Positions 32,319-41,464 are shown, counted from the first letter of the stretch. The stretch: 64,000 nt of DNA from Exiguobacterium sp. RIT594 (GCF_003339585.1 NZ_QPKF01000001.1:1302001-1366000), one strand, 5' to 3'. Notes: generated from the letters alone by a model not told the origin. A program made the numbers and translations.

Positions 32319-33188
32319 TTGGATACTTCCAACACATTAAAAATTCACCTTGACCGCGTGACGGCGTCTCAAGTTACCGGAAAACACGTGGCAACGGGAC
32401 TGACGATTTCAGGACAAATCATGATGATCGAAGACATCTATGACACGAAACGTCGTAGAAACGTTCTGCACGTCCATCGCCTGCACGATCAATGGCGGAC
32501 AACAACGATTGTCGCTCAGGCTGAAATAGATTTCAGTTATGTCGACTCATTTTCCGATGGTCGGATTCTACTCGTCGCTTCCCGCTGTGACGATGATGTC
32601 GACGGCTCCTGGTTGCCGAACGCCTTCATTTACGACCAGGCCGGTCATCTGCTCGACAGCTATTGTCTTGATGACGGGATTCAAAACGTCCACGTTGATG
32701 AAAAAAATCAGATTTGGGTCAGTTACTTTGATGAAGGCGTTTTTGCCGACAGTGCAACTACTTCGATCGGTTCATTTGGGTTGGCTGTTTTTGATGAGTT
32801 TGGACAAGTCATCTTTAAGAACAAGGATTATCCGATTGACGATTGTTACGCACTGAACGTCTGCGGTTCCGACGATGCGTGGTTCTTCTATCATCCGGAT
32901 TACCGCGTCGTCCATCTGCAAGGGGAACGCAGTACGAGCTATCAAGTTCCGACACGTCATTTCTCCGACTTCGTCGTTCAGGGAGAATATTTAATTTCGA
33001 CCGACAATGAGCATACGTACCTGTTACAACAGGAAGGCGACACGTATATCGAGAAGGCTCGGATTCTGTTTGAGTCGGAAAAAGGAACACCGTTGCAGGG
33101 AACGATCAAGATGCGCCAAAATCGAATCGTTCTTTCTACAGACACCCGTCTTTATGCCGGTACGTTTACAGATTTCGTCCCAGAATAA
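32319..33188 (+). CDS. Hypothetical beta-propeller-like protein, 289 aa
   Basis: The protein consists of short beta-strands in a repeating pattern with hydrophobic-Trp/Val-rich blades (GRILLVASR, NQIWVSYF, DDAWFFYH, GEYLISTD), which looks like a WD40/NHL-type propeller, but no repeat consensus is clear. There is no signal peptide, so it is cytoplasmic. Function unknown. The start is TTG at 32319 with AAGGAG nine bases upstream; no in-frame ATG is better placed. It follows the dedA-type gene but is separated from it by a terminator. Confidence 0.75.
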   Translation: MDTSNTLKIHLDRVTASQVTGKHVATGLTISGQIMMIEDIYDTKRRRNVLHVHRLHDQWRTTTIVAQAEIDFSYVDSFSDGRILLVASRCDDDVDGSWLPNAFIYDQAGHLLDSYCLDDGIQNVHVDEKNQIWVSYFDEGVFADSATTSIGSFGLAVFDEFGQVIFKNKDYPIDDCYALNVCGSDDAWFFYHPDYRVVHLQGERSTSYQVPTRHFSDFVVQGEYLISTDNEHTYLLQQEGDTYIEKARILFESEKGTPLQGTIKMRQNRIVLSTDTRLYAGTFTDFVPE

Positions 33189-33194
33189 ATCATC

Positions 33195-33229
33195 GTCGAA
33201 TCCCTTCGTTGGAAGTGGTTCGGCTTTTT
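33195..33229 (+). terminator. Terminator of the propeller-like gene
   Basis: Stem CGAATC.CTTC/GGAAG.GGTTCG followed by GCTTTTTC. Confidence 0.7.
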
Positions 33230-33380
33230 CATTTTCTTTCATTTTTCAAAATAAAACTAAAAATGTTTTCAGAAAAAGCTTTCTATTCTCTTTTTTAAAA
33301 TAGTATACTCATGGTTATAGTGTTTCGAACTGGTCTTACAAGTTCGACAATCATCAATTTTTTGGTACATGGGGGTACTT

Positions 33381-34745
33381 ATGGAATCGAATTTAAAACG
33401 CGAACTGACATCACGACAAGTACAAATGATTGCTCTTGGGGGGACAATCGGCGTTGGTCTATTTTTAGGATCGTCGAGTACGATTGCCTGGACCGGTCCA
33501 TCGGTCATTTTGGCCTACATGTTTGCAGGTGCCTTTATCTTTTTAATCATGCGGGCATTAGGTGAGATGGTCTACACCCATCCACATACGGGATCATATG
33601 CGAAGTTTGCCAATGATTACATTCATCCGGCTGCCGGCTTCATGACAGCAAGCAGCAACATCTTCAACTGGGTCATCGTCGGGATGAGTGAAGTCATTGC
33701 CGTCGGCGCCTATATGCGCTTCTGGTGGCCGGATTTACCGACCTGGATTCCCGGTGTCGTCGTCATCGTCATCCTGACGCTTGCGAACCTCGCCTCGGTT
33801 AAAATGTTTGGTGAACTCGAATTTTGGTTCGCCTCCGTCAAAGTCATTACGATCATCCTGATGATCATTGCCGGTCTTGGTCTCATCCTGTTTGGTTTCG
33901 GAAACGACGGAACGCCGATCGGCTTCTCTAACCTTTGGTCGCATGGCGGCTTCTTCACGAACGGCTTCAGCGGTTTCTTCTTTGCCCTCTCGATCGTCTT
34001 CGCCTCCTACATCGGCGTCGAACTGATCGGTGTGACGGCCGGAGAAACGAAGGATCCGGAAACGAACATTACCCGTGCGATCAACGGTGTCATCTGGCGG
34101 ATCCTGATTTTTTACGTCGGGGCAATCTTCATCATCGTCACCGTCTATCCGTGGGATCAGTTGGCCGATATCGGCAGTCCGTTTGTCGCGACCTTTGCCA
34201 AAGTCGGCATCACGGCTGCTGCCGCCATCATCAACGTCGTCGTCATCACGGCTGCGATGTCCGGATGTAACTCGGGTATCTTCAGTTCCAGCCGGATGAT
34301 TTATACACTTGCGGAAAAAGGACAGATGCCGTCGCTGTTCCTGAAGGTCAATAAAAACGGTATTCCCTTGTATACGGTCCTTGCCGTCTCAGCCGGAATC
34401 TTCGTCGGTGTCATTCTCGACATCGTTCTGCCGCTGTTCCTCGGGAAAGATACGAACATCTTTGTCTATGTCTACAGTGCCTCGGTCTTACCGGGAATGA
34501 TACCGTGGTTCGCCATCCTGATCAGTCACATCCAGTACCGGAAAATCGAAGCGGATCGGATAGCCGATCATCCGTTCAAAATGCCGGGCGCACCATACAC
34601 GAACTACATTACGATTGTCATGCTGTTGATTGTTCTCGTCGGGATGTTATTTAACGATGAGACACGTGTCTCGATTTTGATCGGAATCGTGTTCCTGATT
34701 GTATCCGGTATCTACTACGTCGTACGCACACCTAAATCTTCTTAA
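33381..34745 (+). CDS. Amino-acid permease, APC superfamily (AAT family)
   Basis: A 454-residue, 12-helix amino-acid/proton symporter. The N-terminus LTSRQVQMIALGGTIGVGLFLGSS is typical of the AAT branch, with the unwound helix-1 GGTIGVGLF motif that binds the substrate backbone and ALGEM in helix 2. Candidates for substrate include branched-chain, aromatic or basic amino acids; the sequence does not decide. The ATG at 33381 has GGGGG six bases before it; the ATG at 33369 is itself part of that site. A -10 TATACT lies at 33304-33309, and a small hairpin (CGAACT/AGTTCG) stands in the leader. Bidirectional terminator downstream. Confidence 0.92.
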   Translation: MESNLKRELTSRQVQMIALGGTIGVGLFLGSSSTIAWTGPSVILAYMFAGAFIFLIMRALGEMVYTHPHTGSYAKFANDYIHPAAGFMTASSNIFNWVIVGMSEVIAVGAYMRFWWPDLPTWIPGVVVIVILTLANLASVKMFGELEFWFASVKVITIILMIIAGLGLILFGFGNDGTPIGFSNLWSHGGFFTNGFSGFFFALSIVFASYIGVELIGVTAGETKDPETNITRAINGVIWRILIFYVGAIFIIVTVYPWDQLADIGSPFVATFAKVGITAAAAIINVVVITAAMSGCNSGIFSSSRMIYTLAEKGQMPSLFLKVNKNGIPLYTVLAVSAGIFVGVILDIVLPLFLGKDTNIFVYVYSASVLPGMIPWFAILISHIQYRKIEADRIADHPFKMPGAPYTNYITIVMLLIVLVGMLFNDETRVSILIGIVFLIVSGIYYVVRTPKSS

Positions 34746-34788
34746 AAAAAACGCTGTCTCCGGCTGAAAAATCCGGAGACAGCGTTTT
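34744..34788. terminator. Bidirectional terminator
   Basis: 13-bp perfect stem (34751-34763 with 34773-34785) with A8 on the left and TTTTG on the right. It ends the permease gene and the convergent ABC operon. Confidence 0.93.
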
Positions 34789-34789
34789 G

Positions 34790-35557
34790 TCATTTCTTCA
34801 AGGCTCCGCGCGCGTTGAGTGCGGCAAATACAACCATCGCAATACTCAAAACGGCAGCTACGATGACACCCTGCGTATAAACACTCCAATCAATCGTCTC
34901 GCGTAACAGGACGGCCCGCATCCCTTCCATGATATACGTCGTCGGATTGAGTGTCGCGGCAATTTTTAGCCACTCCGCCTCAATCAACTCTTTCGGGACG
35001 AACGTCGTCGATAAGAAAATCAACGGGAAAAACAGCAATGTCCCGGCTTGTGCCGCCTGGGCGTTCCGCGTCTTCAAGGCGACACCGACGGAATAGCCAG
35101 CGAACGCGAGACCGAAGCCGAGCGCGAGGACAATCGTCAGGAAAAAGCCGCTAATGCCCGCCGGAATCGACAGACCGAGTAAAAAGCCCATTCCGAAAAT
35201 CAATAACGTCTGAACGAATAATTGCAACATCCCGGCGAGCATCGGTCCGAGAACGATTGACGTCCGTGAGACCGGCGTCAACAGCAAGCGGGCAAAATAA
35301 CCGCTCTCAATATCTTTGACGAGTGCCTGCCCCGCTCCCCCGGCTCCGCCGACGGCACCGGACACGATTGAGACGGGCAGGATGAAGTTCAAGTAGTCGA
35401 CGCCGCCGAACTGGGGCAGACTCGAGATGCCGGACAAACCGCTCGTATAAACAAGCAGGAAAAAGACACTGATGATTAAGTTCGGGATGAACGAAAACGG
35501 ATTCCGTAAGGTCACGAGCAGACTGCGTTTCGTTAAAATCAAGGTTTCCCGCCACAT
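34790..35557 (-). CDS. ABC-2 type exporter permease (DrrB-like)
   Basis: A 255-residue permease with six membrane helices of the ABC-2 family. The region LPVSIVSGAVGGAGGAGQALVKDIESGYFARLLLTPVSR is characteristic of DrrB-like drug/daunorubicin-resistance permeases. The ATG at 35557 has GGAGGAG upstream and lies one base after the ATPase stop. Together the two genes make one exporter, probably for drugs, peptides or lipids. Confidence 0.9.
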   Translation of the reverse strand: MWRETLILTKRSLLVTLRNPFSFIPNLIISVFFLLVYTSGLSGISSLPQFGGVDYLNFILPVSIVSGAVGGAGGAGQALVKDIESGYFARLLLTPVSRTSIVLGPMLAGMLQLFVQTLLIFGMGFLLGLSIPAGISGFFLTIVLALGFGLAFAGYSVGVALKTRNAQAAQAGTLLFFPLIFLSTTFVPKELIEAEWLKIAATLNPTTYIMEGMRAVLLRETIDWSVYTQGVIVAAVLSIAMVVFAALNARGALKK

Positions 35558-35558
35558 A

Positions 35559-36476
35559 TCAGCTCTCCTCCTTATAGGCCTGACCCGTTAATTGAATGAA
35601 GACATCATCGAGCGACGGCTGTTTAACGACAAGCGAACGGGCTGTCACGTGCTGTTCATCGAGATAGCGGACGACCTGCTTCAGCGTCTCTGTCCCGTTG
35701 GACGGCAAAATGATCAGACCCTTCTCGATCCGACCATCAAACGCCTGCCGGAAAGCCTCGCTCGACTGTTCCCCTTCAAGGACGACCTCGATCCGTTCTG
35801 TTCCGTTCAGCGCTTTCAGCTCTGCCGCTGTCCCCTCGGCAATCAGCTTCCCGTCATTGATGATGGCGATCCGGTCTGCCAGCTGATCGGCTTCTTCCAA
35901 GTACTGTGTCGTCAAAAAAATCGTCGTTCCGTATTCTTCATTCAGACGCCGAACTTCCGTCCAGATTTGCTGACGGCTTGCCGGATCCAGTCCGGTCGTC
36001 GGTTCGTCGAGAAACAAAACGGTCGGCTGATGGACAAGTGTCAATGCGAGATCCAGCCGGCGTTTCATCCCGCCGGAATACGTGCCGGCGCGGCGTTTCC
36101 CGTCTGCCGATAATCCAACGAGTTCAAGCAGTTCAACGGCCCGTTCGACGGCTTTGTCCTTTGAAAATCCAAATAGTTTCCCTTGCAGCACCAGTAACTC
36201 TTCACCTGTCAAATCATTATCGATACCGGTTTCCTGCAGGGCGACACCGATTTGCAACCGGACATCCTTTTGATTTCGTTGAATGTCGTACTGGTTGATC
36301 GTTGCACTGCCGGACGAGACGGCAATCAACGTCGTCAGCATTTGGACCGTCGTCGATTTACCAGCGCCATTCGGACCGAGAAAGGCAAAAATCTCGCCTT
36401 TGTCGACATGAAAGGAAATCTGATCAACGACTTTTTTCCCGTTATATTCCTTCGTCAACCGGTCTACTTCAATCAT
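35559..36476 (-). CDS. ABC exporter ATPase (DrrA-like)
   Basis: An ATP-binding subunit of about 305 residues. Walker A GPNGAGKST, Q-loop VALQETGID, signature YSGGMKRRLDLA and Walker B VLFLDEPTTGLD are all present, and the C-terminal ~80 residues form the regulatory domain typical of DrrA. The ATG at 36476 (spacing nine to AAAGGA) is preferred over the ATG two codons earlier (spacing three). First gene of a two-gene operon with the DrrB-like permease. No regulator is adjacent. Confidence 0.93.
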   Translation of the reverse strand: MIEVDRLTKEYNGKKVVDQISFHVDKGEIFAFLGPNGAGKSTTVQMLTTLIAVSSGSATINQYDIQRNQKDVRLQIGVALQETGIDNDLTGEELLVLQGKLFGFSKDKAVERAVELLELVGLSADGKRRAGTYSGGMKRRLDLALTLVHQPTVLFLDEPTTGLDPASRQQIWTEVRRLNEEYGTTIFLTTQYLEEADQLADRIAIINDGKLIAEGTAAELKALNGTERIEVVLEGEQSSEAFRQAFDGRIEKGLIILPSNGTETLKQVVRYLDEQHVTARSLVVKQPSLDDVFIQLTGQAYKEES

Positions 36477-36598
36477 GCTCATCCGTCCTTTCGTTAGTCA
36501 GACAATCGTTCAGTCACTTCCTTATCTTTACCCACTTTTTAGCTGATTGCACAAAAAGGGACAAACCCAAAATTGGATTTGCCCATCGGTTGCTCTAT

Positions 36599-37420
36599 TT
36601 AGATGACATCCTGTCCAACTGAAGTCACACACCACTTTTCTTTTAAGGCTCGAATCCGTTCCTGTCCTTCATAGGAATTCATCCATAGATTCATCACGTC
36701 CAAAACTTCCGTCTGCCGGTCCTGGATCAGATAACTTTTTTCAGCAGGAATCCACTTTTCACGAATCTTCGGAGCCCCGAGCCGCTGATCGAGCGACGCA
36801 TAGTAAATCGCTTCGACCGTGTCGGTGATCATGACATCAACTTCTCCGGCCGCAACTGCTGCCGGGATGGTCAGGTTATCGGCATACATGACGATACGGG
36901 CCTGATCAAACGTCTGCCGGACGAACTGTTCATTTGTTCCTCCCGGATTTAAGCCGATTGTCACATCAGGCTGGTTGATGGCTTCAATCGATGTTAACAG
37001 ATCGAGGTCCGTCGCCCGGACAAGCGGCGTCTTTTGAAACGACAGGTAGCTTTTCGTAAAGTCGCCGACGATTTCGCGTTCGATGTTTTTCGTGACGCCG
37101 CCGACGACCATATGAAATTTCCCGGCACGTAGATCACGGGTCAGTGTTCCCCATGTCGTCGGGACGAATTCGACTTCGAGTCCGGCGACTTCCGCAAACG
37201 AGCAGATGACATCAATGTCGAACCCTTCATATTGGTTGGTCTGACGGTTCAGGTACGTAAACGGTTTATAATCTCCGGTCGTTCCGACGACAATCTTTTT
37301 TGTTGTGAAGACATTTTGTTTACCGACGCTGAATGAACCCGTCGCATTCTTTAATCGTGTCGCTATCATGAGACCGGAAAGCAACAGACTTCCTCCAAGT
37401 GCCAATTCTCGTTTATTCAC
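36599..37420 (-). CDS. PheC-like cyclohexadienyl dehydratase/amino-acid-binding protein with membrane anchor
   Basis: A 273-residue solute-binding-fold protein. It has an N-terminal signal anchor (about 3-23) without lipobox Cys. The segments VGTTGDYKPFTYL, FVPTTWGTLTRDLRAGKFHMVVGGVT and PGGTNEQF are strikingly like Pseudomonas PheC, a periplasmic cyclohexadienyl dehydratase that makes phenylpyruvate from prephenate or arogenate. In a Gram-positive it would act outside the membrane, so a binding role is also possible. The start is GTG at 37420 with AGAGAGGAAG upstream; this gives a proper signal anchor, while longer in-frame starts run into the divergent promoter region. Confidence 0.75.
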   Translation of the reverse strand: MNKRELALGGSLLLSGLMIATRLKNATGSFSVGKQNVFTTKKIVVGTTGDYKPFTYLNRQTNQYEGFDIDVICSFAEVAGLEVEFVPTTWGTLTRDLRAGKFHMVVGGVTKNIEREIVGDFTKSYLSFQKTPLVRATDLDLLTSIEAINQPDVTIGLNPGGTNEQFVRQTFDQARIVMYADNLTIPAAVAAGEVDVMITDTVEAIYYASLDQRLGAPKIREKWIPAEKSYLIQDRQTEVLDVMNLWMNSYEGQERIRALKEKWCVTSVGQDVI

Positions 37421-37624
37421 TCTGTCCGCTTCCTCTCTCTGTCTGACGCTGTGTTTTTGTATAATACTCAAAACAGTATCATATTGTTCTAACGGTTCCA
37501 ACAATTTTTTGATTATTTCGTCAAAAAGCGGCGATGTTCTCTTGCCAAGCCCTCTTGATTGCAGGATACACGTACTTTCTTCCATACTGACAAAGAACGA
37601 ATCAACGAATGGGAGGAATGGAAG

Positions 37625-38266
37625 ATGAGTAACGTATTCATTATTGGAGCAAACGGAAAAGTCGGTCGTCAGGTAGCGAAACAATTAAGCGGATCGAGTC
37701 ACGACGTCCGCGTCGGATTACGTTCAAAGGAACAGTATGCCGATTTTGAATCTCTCGGGGCAACACCGGTCGCTCTCGATTTAGAGCACGATGTCGCATC
37801 GATTCAAGATGCAATCCAAGGCAGTGACATCGTCATCTTTACAGCCGGATCCGGCGGTCACACCGGCGCGGATAAAACCATTTTGATTGATCTTGACGGA
37901 GCGGCAAAAGCAGTTGCGGCAGCAGAAGGAATTCAAGCGAGCCAGTTCATCATGGTCAGCGCCTTAAATGCCGACTCGCCGGAAACGTGGTCCGACAGCA
38001 TGAAACCGTATTACGTCGCGAAACATTACGCTGATCGTCTGTTGCGTGAAAGTTCACTTGCCTATACGATTCTGCGTCCGGGCGGCTTGACGGATGAGGC
38101 AGGTACAGGTGCGGTCACAACAGATCCGACTTCAACGGACGAAACAACGATTGCCCGGGAAGATGTCGCCCGCGTCGTCGTCGCCTCGATCGGCCAACAG
38201 TCGGCGTACCACCAAACGATTCCATTGCTAACGGGTGACACAGCGATTGCTGAATTGTTTGCTTAA
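37625..38266 (+). CDS. NAD(P)-binding atypical SDR (YhfK-like)
   Basis: A 213-residue Rossmann protein of the NAD(P)H-binding atypical SDR type, like B. subtilis YhfK. The dinucleotide motif GANGKVGRQ is at 8-16, with VIFTAGSGG and the active-site-like YYVAKHYAD later. Probably an oxidoreductase or redox sensor; the substrate is unknown. GGGAGG precedes the ATG at 37625. Divergent from the PheC-like gene. The terminator at 38269-38308 follows. Confidence 0.87.
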   Translation: MSNVFIIGANGKVGRQVAKQLSGSSHDVRVGLRSKEQYADFESLGATPVALDLEHDVASIQDAIQGSDIVIFTAGSGGHTGADKTILIDLDGAAKAVAAAEGIQASQFIMVSALNADSPETWSDSMKPYYVAKHYADRLLRESSLAYTILRPGGLTDEAGTGAVTTDPTSTDETTIAREDVARVVVASIGQQSAYHQTIPLLTGDTAIAELFA

Positions 38267-38268
38267 CT

Positions 38269-38308
38269 AAAAAACGAGCTGATCCGATTGGATTAGCTCG
38301 TTTTTTTG
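38269..38308. terminator. Bidirectional terminator
   Basis: Stem AAAACGAGCT.ATCC/GGAT.AGCTCGTTTT with A run and T7, between convergent genes. Confidence 0.9.
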
Positions 38309-38310
38309 TT

Positions 38311-39339
38311 TCAGGAAGCCTGTTTGACCTCGACAACATGTGCCTGTTCCCGGCGGAGCGCTGTCAAAATCAGTGTAACAGCAAGCGTCACGAGCAGAAT
38401 AACCACCAGTCGTAAGAGGTAGGTCGAGATATCACCGTCAAAATACAGCAACCGGGTCAAGCCACCGACGGCATTCGGAACCGGCAGATAATGACCAATC
38501 GTTTGGTAAAACGGGGCCAGCATCGAAGACGGAACGATATTTCCCGCCGTCATGAGTTGAAACGGAATCAAAGCAACGTTCACAAGCGGTGCAATCGGAC
38601 CAAAAATCGTGAAGTTCATCTGCGTGACGCTGATACACGTTGCTGTCAGCAACAGTTGGAACGCCCATACTTTCAAGAAGGATGTCTCAATCTCGGCAAA
38701 GGCAAACGCAAGCGATACCATGACGAGCGGAACAACCAGCAGGACGATTCCGTGCAACAGTTGTTTACTCCAAAAGAGTGACCATTTTGAAAAACGTTTT
38801 TGGAGAATTTGTGTCACGAGATTAAATTGAATTCCCATCGTCATGACAGCAATATAAATCACGAAGCCCAGTAACAACGGCAACATCGACATCGAGAAAT
38901 CGGACACTTCATGCTCGATGATGATGTCCGAACGAATAGCCGGCTGACCGTTTACCCCTTGCGCGATTTCAGCTGTCGCCTGTTTTAGAATACCGTTCGC
39001 GAACTCGGCATTTGCCTGGTTGACGTGAAACGTCATCTGTTTTTGACCGGTCAAATCGGCAGCAAGCACCATCTCGACGTTTCCGGCATCGAGTTGTTTC
39101 AGACCTTCCGTTTCGGACGAAACGGCTTTGACGGTAAACGGACTATCCGCTTTGAGGTTTTGATATAGTCCTTCCGTCGTCGCATCTTTGACGACAGCGA
39201 CCCGTAACTGATCCAACCGGTCCGTCGCCCCGTGGTAACCGGTCATCCAAACGACAAGGAACAAGACCGGAACAATCAAGGCAAACATTAACCCGACTTT
39301 CGTTTGTGTAATCGACCATACTTCTTTAAAACTCTTCAT
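38311..39339 (-). CDS. YhgE/DUF3533-like ABC-2 permease
   Basis: A 342-residue membrane protein: one N-terminal helix (about 15-33), a large extracytoplasmic domain (about 35-165), then five C-terminal helices (about 165-185, 207-235, 238-265, 270-290, 310-332). This is the layout of half of a YhgE/Pip or ABC-2/DUF3533 protein. No ATPase gene is adjacent. AAGGAG precedes the ATG. It lies directly downstream of a marR-type gene and shares with it a 10-bp promoter motif, so the MarR protein is its likely regulator. Probably an export function against a toxic compound. Confidence 0.8.
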   Translation of the reverse strand: MKSFKEVWSITQTKVGLMFALIVPVLFLVVWMTGYHGATDRLDQLRVAVVKDATTEGLYQNLKADSPFTVKAVSSETEGLKQLDAGNVEMVLAADLTGQKQMTFHVNQANAEFANGILKQATAEIAQGVNGQPAIRSDIIIEHEVSDFSMSMLPLLLGFVIYIAVMTMGIQFNLVTQILQKRFSKWSLFWSKQLLHGIVLLVVPLVMVSLAFAFAEIETSFLKVWAFQLLLTATCISVTQMNFTIFGPIAPLVNVALIPFQLMTAGNIVPSSMLAPFYQTIGHYLPVPNAVGGLTRLLYFDGDISTYLLRLVVILLVTLAVTLILTALRREQAHVVEVKQAS

Positions 39340-39382
39340 GTAATCCGCTCTCCTTTTATATATGCATTACTTATAATATCAT

Positions 39383-39392
39383 GTGCAACTAT
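39383..39392. promoter_or_regulatory. Shared MarR operator motif, copy 1
   Basis: GTGCAACTAT on the plus strand, 44 bp upstream of the permease start. The reverse complement occurs at 39860-39869 upstream of the marR-type gene. Confidence 0.4.
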
Positions 39393-39413
39393 CAGTTCAA
39401 AAAGAGAAACCAC

Positions 39414-39836
39414 TTACGTCACATTTTTGTAAATGGTCTCGAGTGTCTTGATGAATTGTTTAATCTCTTTTTTCGACAGACCGGAAAATGCCTGCTGCTG
39501 GAGTTCATCGAGCGTCGGTTCGAGTAGCTGAATCGTTTGGATACCTTCTTTCGTCGTCAACAAAATGAAGGCTCTCCGGTCTCTCGGATCCGCCGAACGA
39601 ATGACAAGCCCCTTCTTGACCAGCTTGTCGAGGATTTTTCCGACCGTCGTCTGATCCCGCTCAGTCGTCAACGCCAACTGTTTTTGCGAGATGCCTTCCT
39701 GCTTATGCAGCTCACTCAACACTGAAAATTGTTCCGGTGTCAAACCATGTTGTTCCATCCGTTTCGTGGCCGCCCGTTTAAAAGACAGATAGCTGCGTGA
39801 CAATTGCATACCAAGTGACCAATCCGCTTCTTTCAT
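39414..39836 (-). CDS. MarR-family transcriptional regulator
   Basis: A 140-residue winged-helix repressor. The recognition region reads ISQKQLALTTERDQTTVGKILDKLVKKGLV and the wing ADPRDRRAFILLT, typical of MarR. Ligand unknown. GGGGAG precedes the ATG at 39836. The permease gene at 38311-39339 follows 74 bp downstream, and both start regions carry the motif ATAGTTGCAC, consistent with autoregulation and joint control. Confidence 0.92.
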   Translation of the reverse strand: MKEADWSLGMQLSRSYLSFKRAATKRMEQHGLTPEQFSVLSELHKQEGISQKQLALTTERDQTTVGKILDKLVKKGLVIRSADPRDRRAFILLTTKEGIQTIQLLEPTLDELQQQAFSGLSKKEIKQFIKTLETIYKNVT

Positions 39837-39859
39837 GAAGACTCCCCACTTTCGGAATA

Positions 39860-39869
39860 ATAGTTGCAC
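39860..39869. promoter_or_regulatory. Shared MarR operator motif, copy 2
   Basis: ATAGTTGCAC on the plus strand, just upstream of the marR-type gene; inverted copy of the motif at 39383-39392. Confidence 0.4.
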
Positions 39870-39936
39870 TACTTATTAATTGAACTTATTTACTATATGC
39901 CGGAACCGGTGGATTGTCAAATTGTTCTTTTCTTCT

Positions 39937-39981
39937 AAAAAAACAGTTGTTGATACGAAGTATTACTTCTCAACAACTGTT
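39937..39981 (-). terminator. Terminator of the coiled-coil protein gene
   Basis: Stem ACAGTTGTTGA/CAACAACTGT with long loop, followed on the minus strand by seven T. Confidence 0.8.
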
Positions 39982-39992
39982 TCTTCTTTTAT

Positions 39993-40622
39993 TTACTTCA
40001 TCGGAATCATTTTTACGGCTTCTTCAGTAATCAGCGTATCACCATCTTCAGCGTAAAATGTGTAATCTCCGCTACCATTAGCTCCGAGAATTGTGTTTAC
40101 TTTTAAATCCCCGCTCGCACTATGTACTACGAAGTTAGATCCTGAACCGATATTTGTAGCTTTGTATCTTGAAACGGGTAGATCAATACCCACTGTATAT
40201 TGTCCAGCATTTAATGTTTTAGGATCATCCATTTTTTCTCGTACTTGCATACTTAATTGTTTTAATAAATTTTCCTTAGTCTTAATTTGATTCTTAATCT
40301 TAGTATAATTGCCATCAACTTTTTCGAAGTCATCTTCTCTTGCTTGCAGTTTAGCTTCAGCATTAACGATATCAGATTTTAACGCATCGCGCTGATCAAT
40401 CATATCTAATACTGATTGATAATCTTCCATTGCACTTGCTTTTCCTTCCTCTGCATCCTCTCTGACTGACTTTAGTTTTTTAATTTCGTTTTCAAGTCCA
40501 GTTATATCGACTTCTTTTCCATGCAGTTTCGCTTTTGCTTCATACGTACCAACTCCACCGCCAATGAAAAGAGCAGCTAAAATAGCAATTACAATAAATA
40601 TGTTTCTTTTTATGTTCTTCAT
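39993..40622 (-). CDS. Membrane-anchored coiled-coil hypothetical protein, 209 aa
   Basis: Residues 8-27 form a signal anchor, residues about 38-125 a strongly charged coiled coil, and residues 138-209 a small beta domain (GQYTVGIDLPVSRYKATNIGSGSNFVVHS) of a type found at the ends of various Bacillota surface proteins. The coding DNA is AT-richer than the neighbours, so recent acquisition is possible. AGGAG precedes the ATG. Function unknown; probably exposed on the cell surface. Monocistronic. Confidence 0.75.
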   Translation of the reverse strand: MKNIKRNIFIVIAILAALFIGGGVGTYEAKAKLHGKEVDITGLENEIKKLKSVREDAEEGKASAMEDYQSVLDMIDQRDALKSDIVNAEAKLQAREDDFEKVDGNYTKIKNQIKTKENLLKQLSMQVREKMDDPKTLNAGQYTVGIDLPVSRYKATNIGSGSNFVVHSASGDLKVNTILGANGSGDYTFYAEDGDTLITEEAVKMIPMK

Positions 40623-40708
40623 TTTTCTCTCCTAATTATCATTCTGATCGGAATTTCTTCGTAGTAAATATTTAACATTCCAAAATGATTAGATTTTGCA
40701 TATTTTTA

Positions 40709-41464
40709 TTAAGTAAACGATTTAATCGACTCGATATGTGCATCCTTCACTTCTTGCTCGACTTGGGATTGTTGCTTGAGTTGTTCATAGACCGCATCGA
40801 CCTGTTCTGGTGTCAAACGATCGACAGTCGCCAGTTTCTTGATGGTCCGCCGTAAGTCATTCCGTTTGACGACATGGACGTGACTGGAGTCCACCGTAAT
40901 TTTTTTGAGTTCACAACGTTCACTGAAGACGATGACCGACTGGAATACTTCTTCTCCGATCGTCCCCTCCAAAAATCGTTCCATGCTCTTCAGGTGTTGT
41001 TCATTTTGTTTAATCGGATTATAAAATTTTTGTTTGTAGCGATTTTTAAACATCTGCGTCCACTGCCGGTCCGCTTCTTTTCCAAAAATCCAGCCGCTGT
41101 AATTTTTCGATTCAAGGATGTAAATGCCACTCTCATGAATGAACGTCACATCGATTTCCGTCAATCCTTTGCCCCGCGCTTTCGGGATGTACGTATTGAT
41201 GACAAACTTGCCGTAGCCCCCGACTTTTTCAAGTTGTCGTGTCGTTAAATACTCGCCCCAAATGCCTTTATCGCGAACGGCTTTTAAAAACCGTTCCTGC
41301 GTGACCTGCTTGTATGTACTTTTCTCAAACGAACGTCTTCGGAAGTAAAATAAACTTCCGAGCGTGACGACAAACCCGACAAACAGGATACTCCCTGAAA
41401 GAAGTAATATCGGAATCAACGCCGCTAACAAATCTTCCACACTTTTCATTCCTTTCTTTTTCAA
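40709..41464 (-). CDS. NERD-domain protein with membrane anchor
   Basis: A 251-residue protein with a membrane helix (about 12-40) and a NERD (nuclease-related) domain at about 65-190. The family signature is seen as GIWGEYLTTRQL, then EIDVTFIHESGIYILESKNYSGWIFG, which includes the Asp and Glu-x-Lys of the nuclease-like fold. The role of NERD proteins is not established. The start is uncertain: TTG at 41464 or ATG at 41449, both close to purine-rich sites. Confidence 0.8.
   Translation of the reverse strand: MKKKGMKSVEDLLAALIPILLLSGSILFVGFVVTLGSLFYFRRRSFEKSTYKQVTQERFLKAVRDKGIWGEYLTTRQLEKVGGYGKFVINTYIPKARGKGLTEIDVTFIHESGIYILESKNYSGWIFGKEADRQWTQMFKNRYKQKFYNPIKQNEQHLKSMERFLEGTIGEEVFQSVIVFSERCELKKITVDSSHVHVVKRNDLRRTIKKLATVDRLTPEQVDAVYEQLKQQSQVEQEVKDAHIESIKSFT

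Noticed and set aside
33304-33380. T-box or attenuator in the leader of the amino-acid permease
   Set aside because: The leader is only about 70 bases, with one 6-bp hairpin and no T-box sequence or antiterminator alternative.
37421-37684. Longer start for the PheC-like gene giving 361 residues
   Set aside because: The extra N-terminus has no ribosome site, would bury the signal anchor and runs into the divergent YhfK-like gene.
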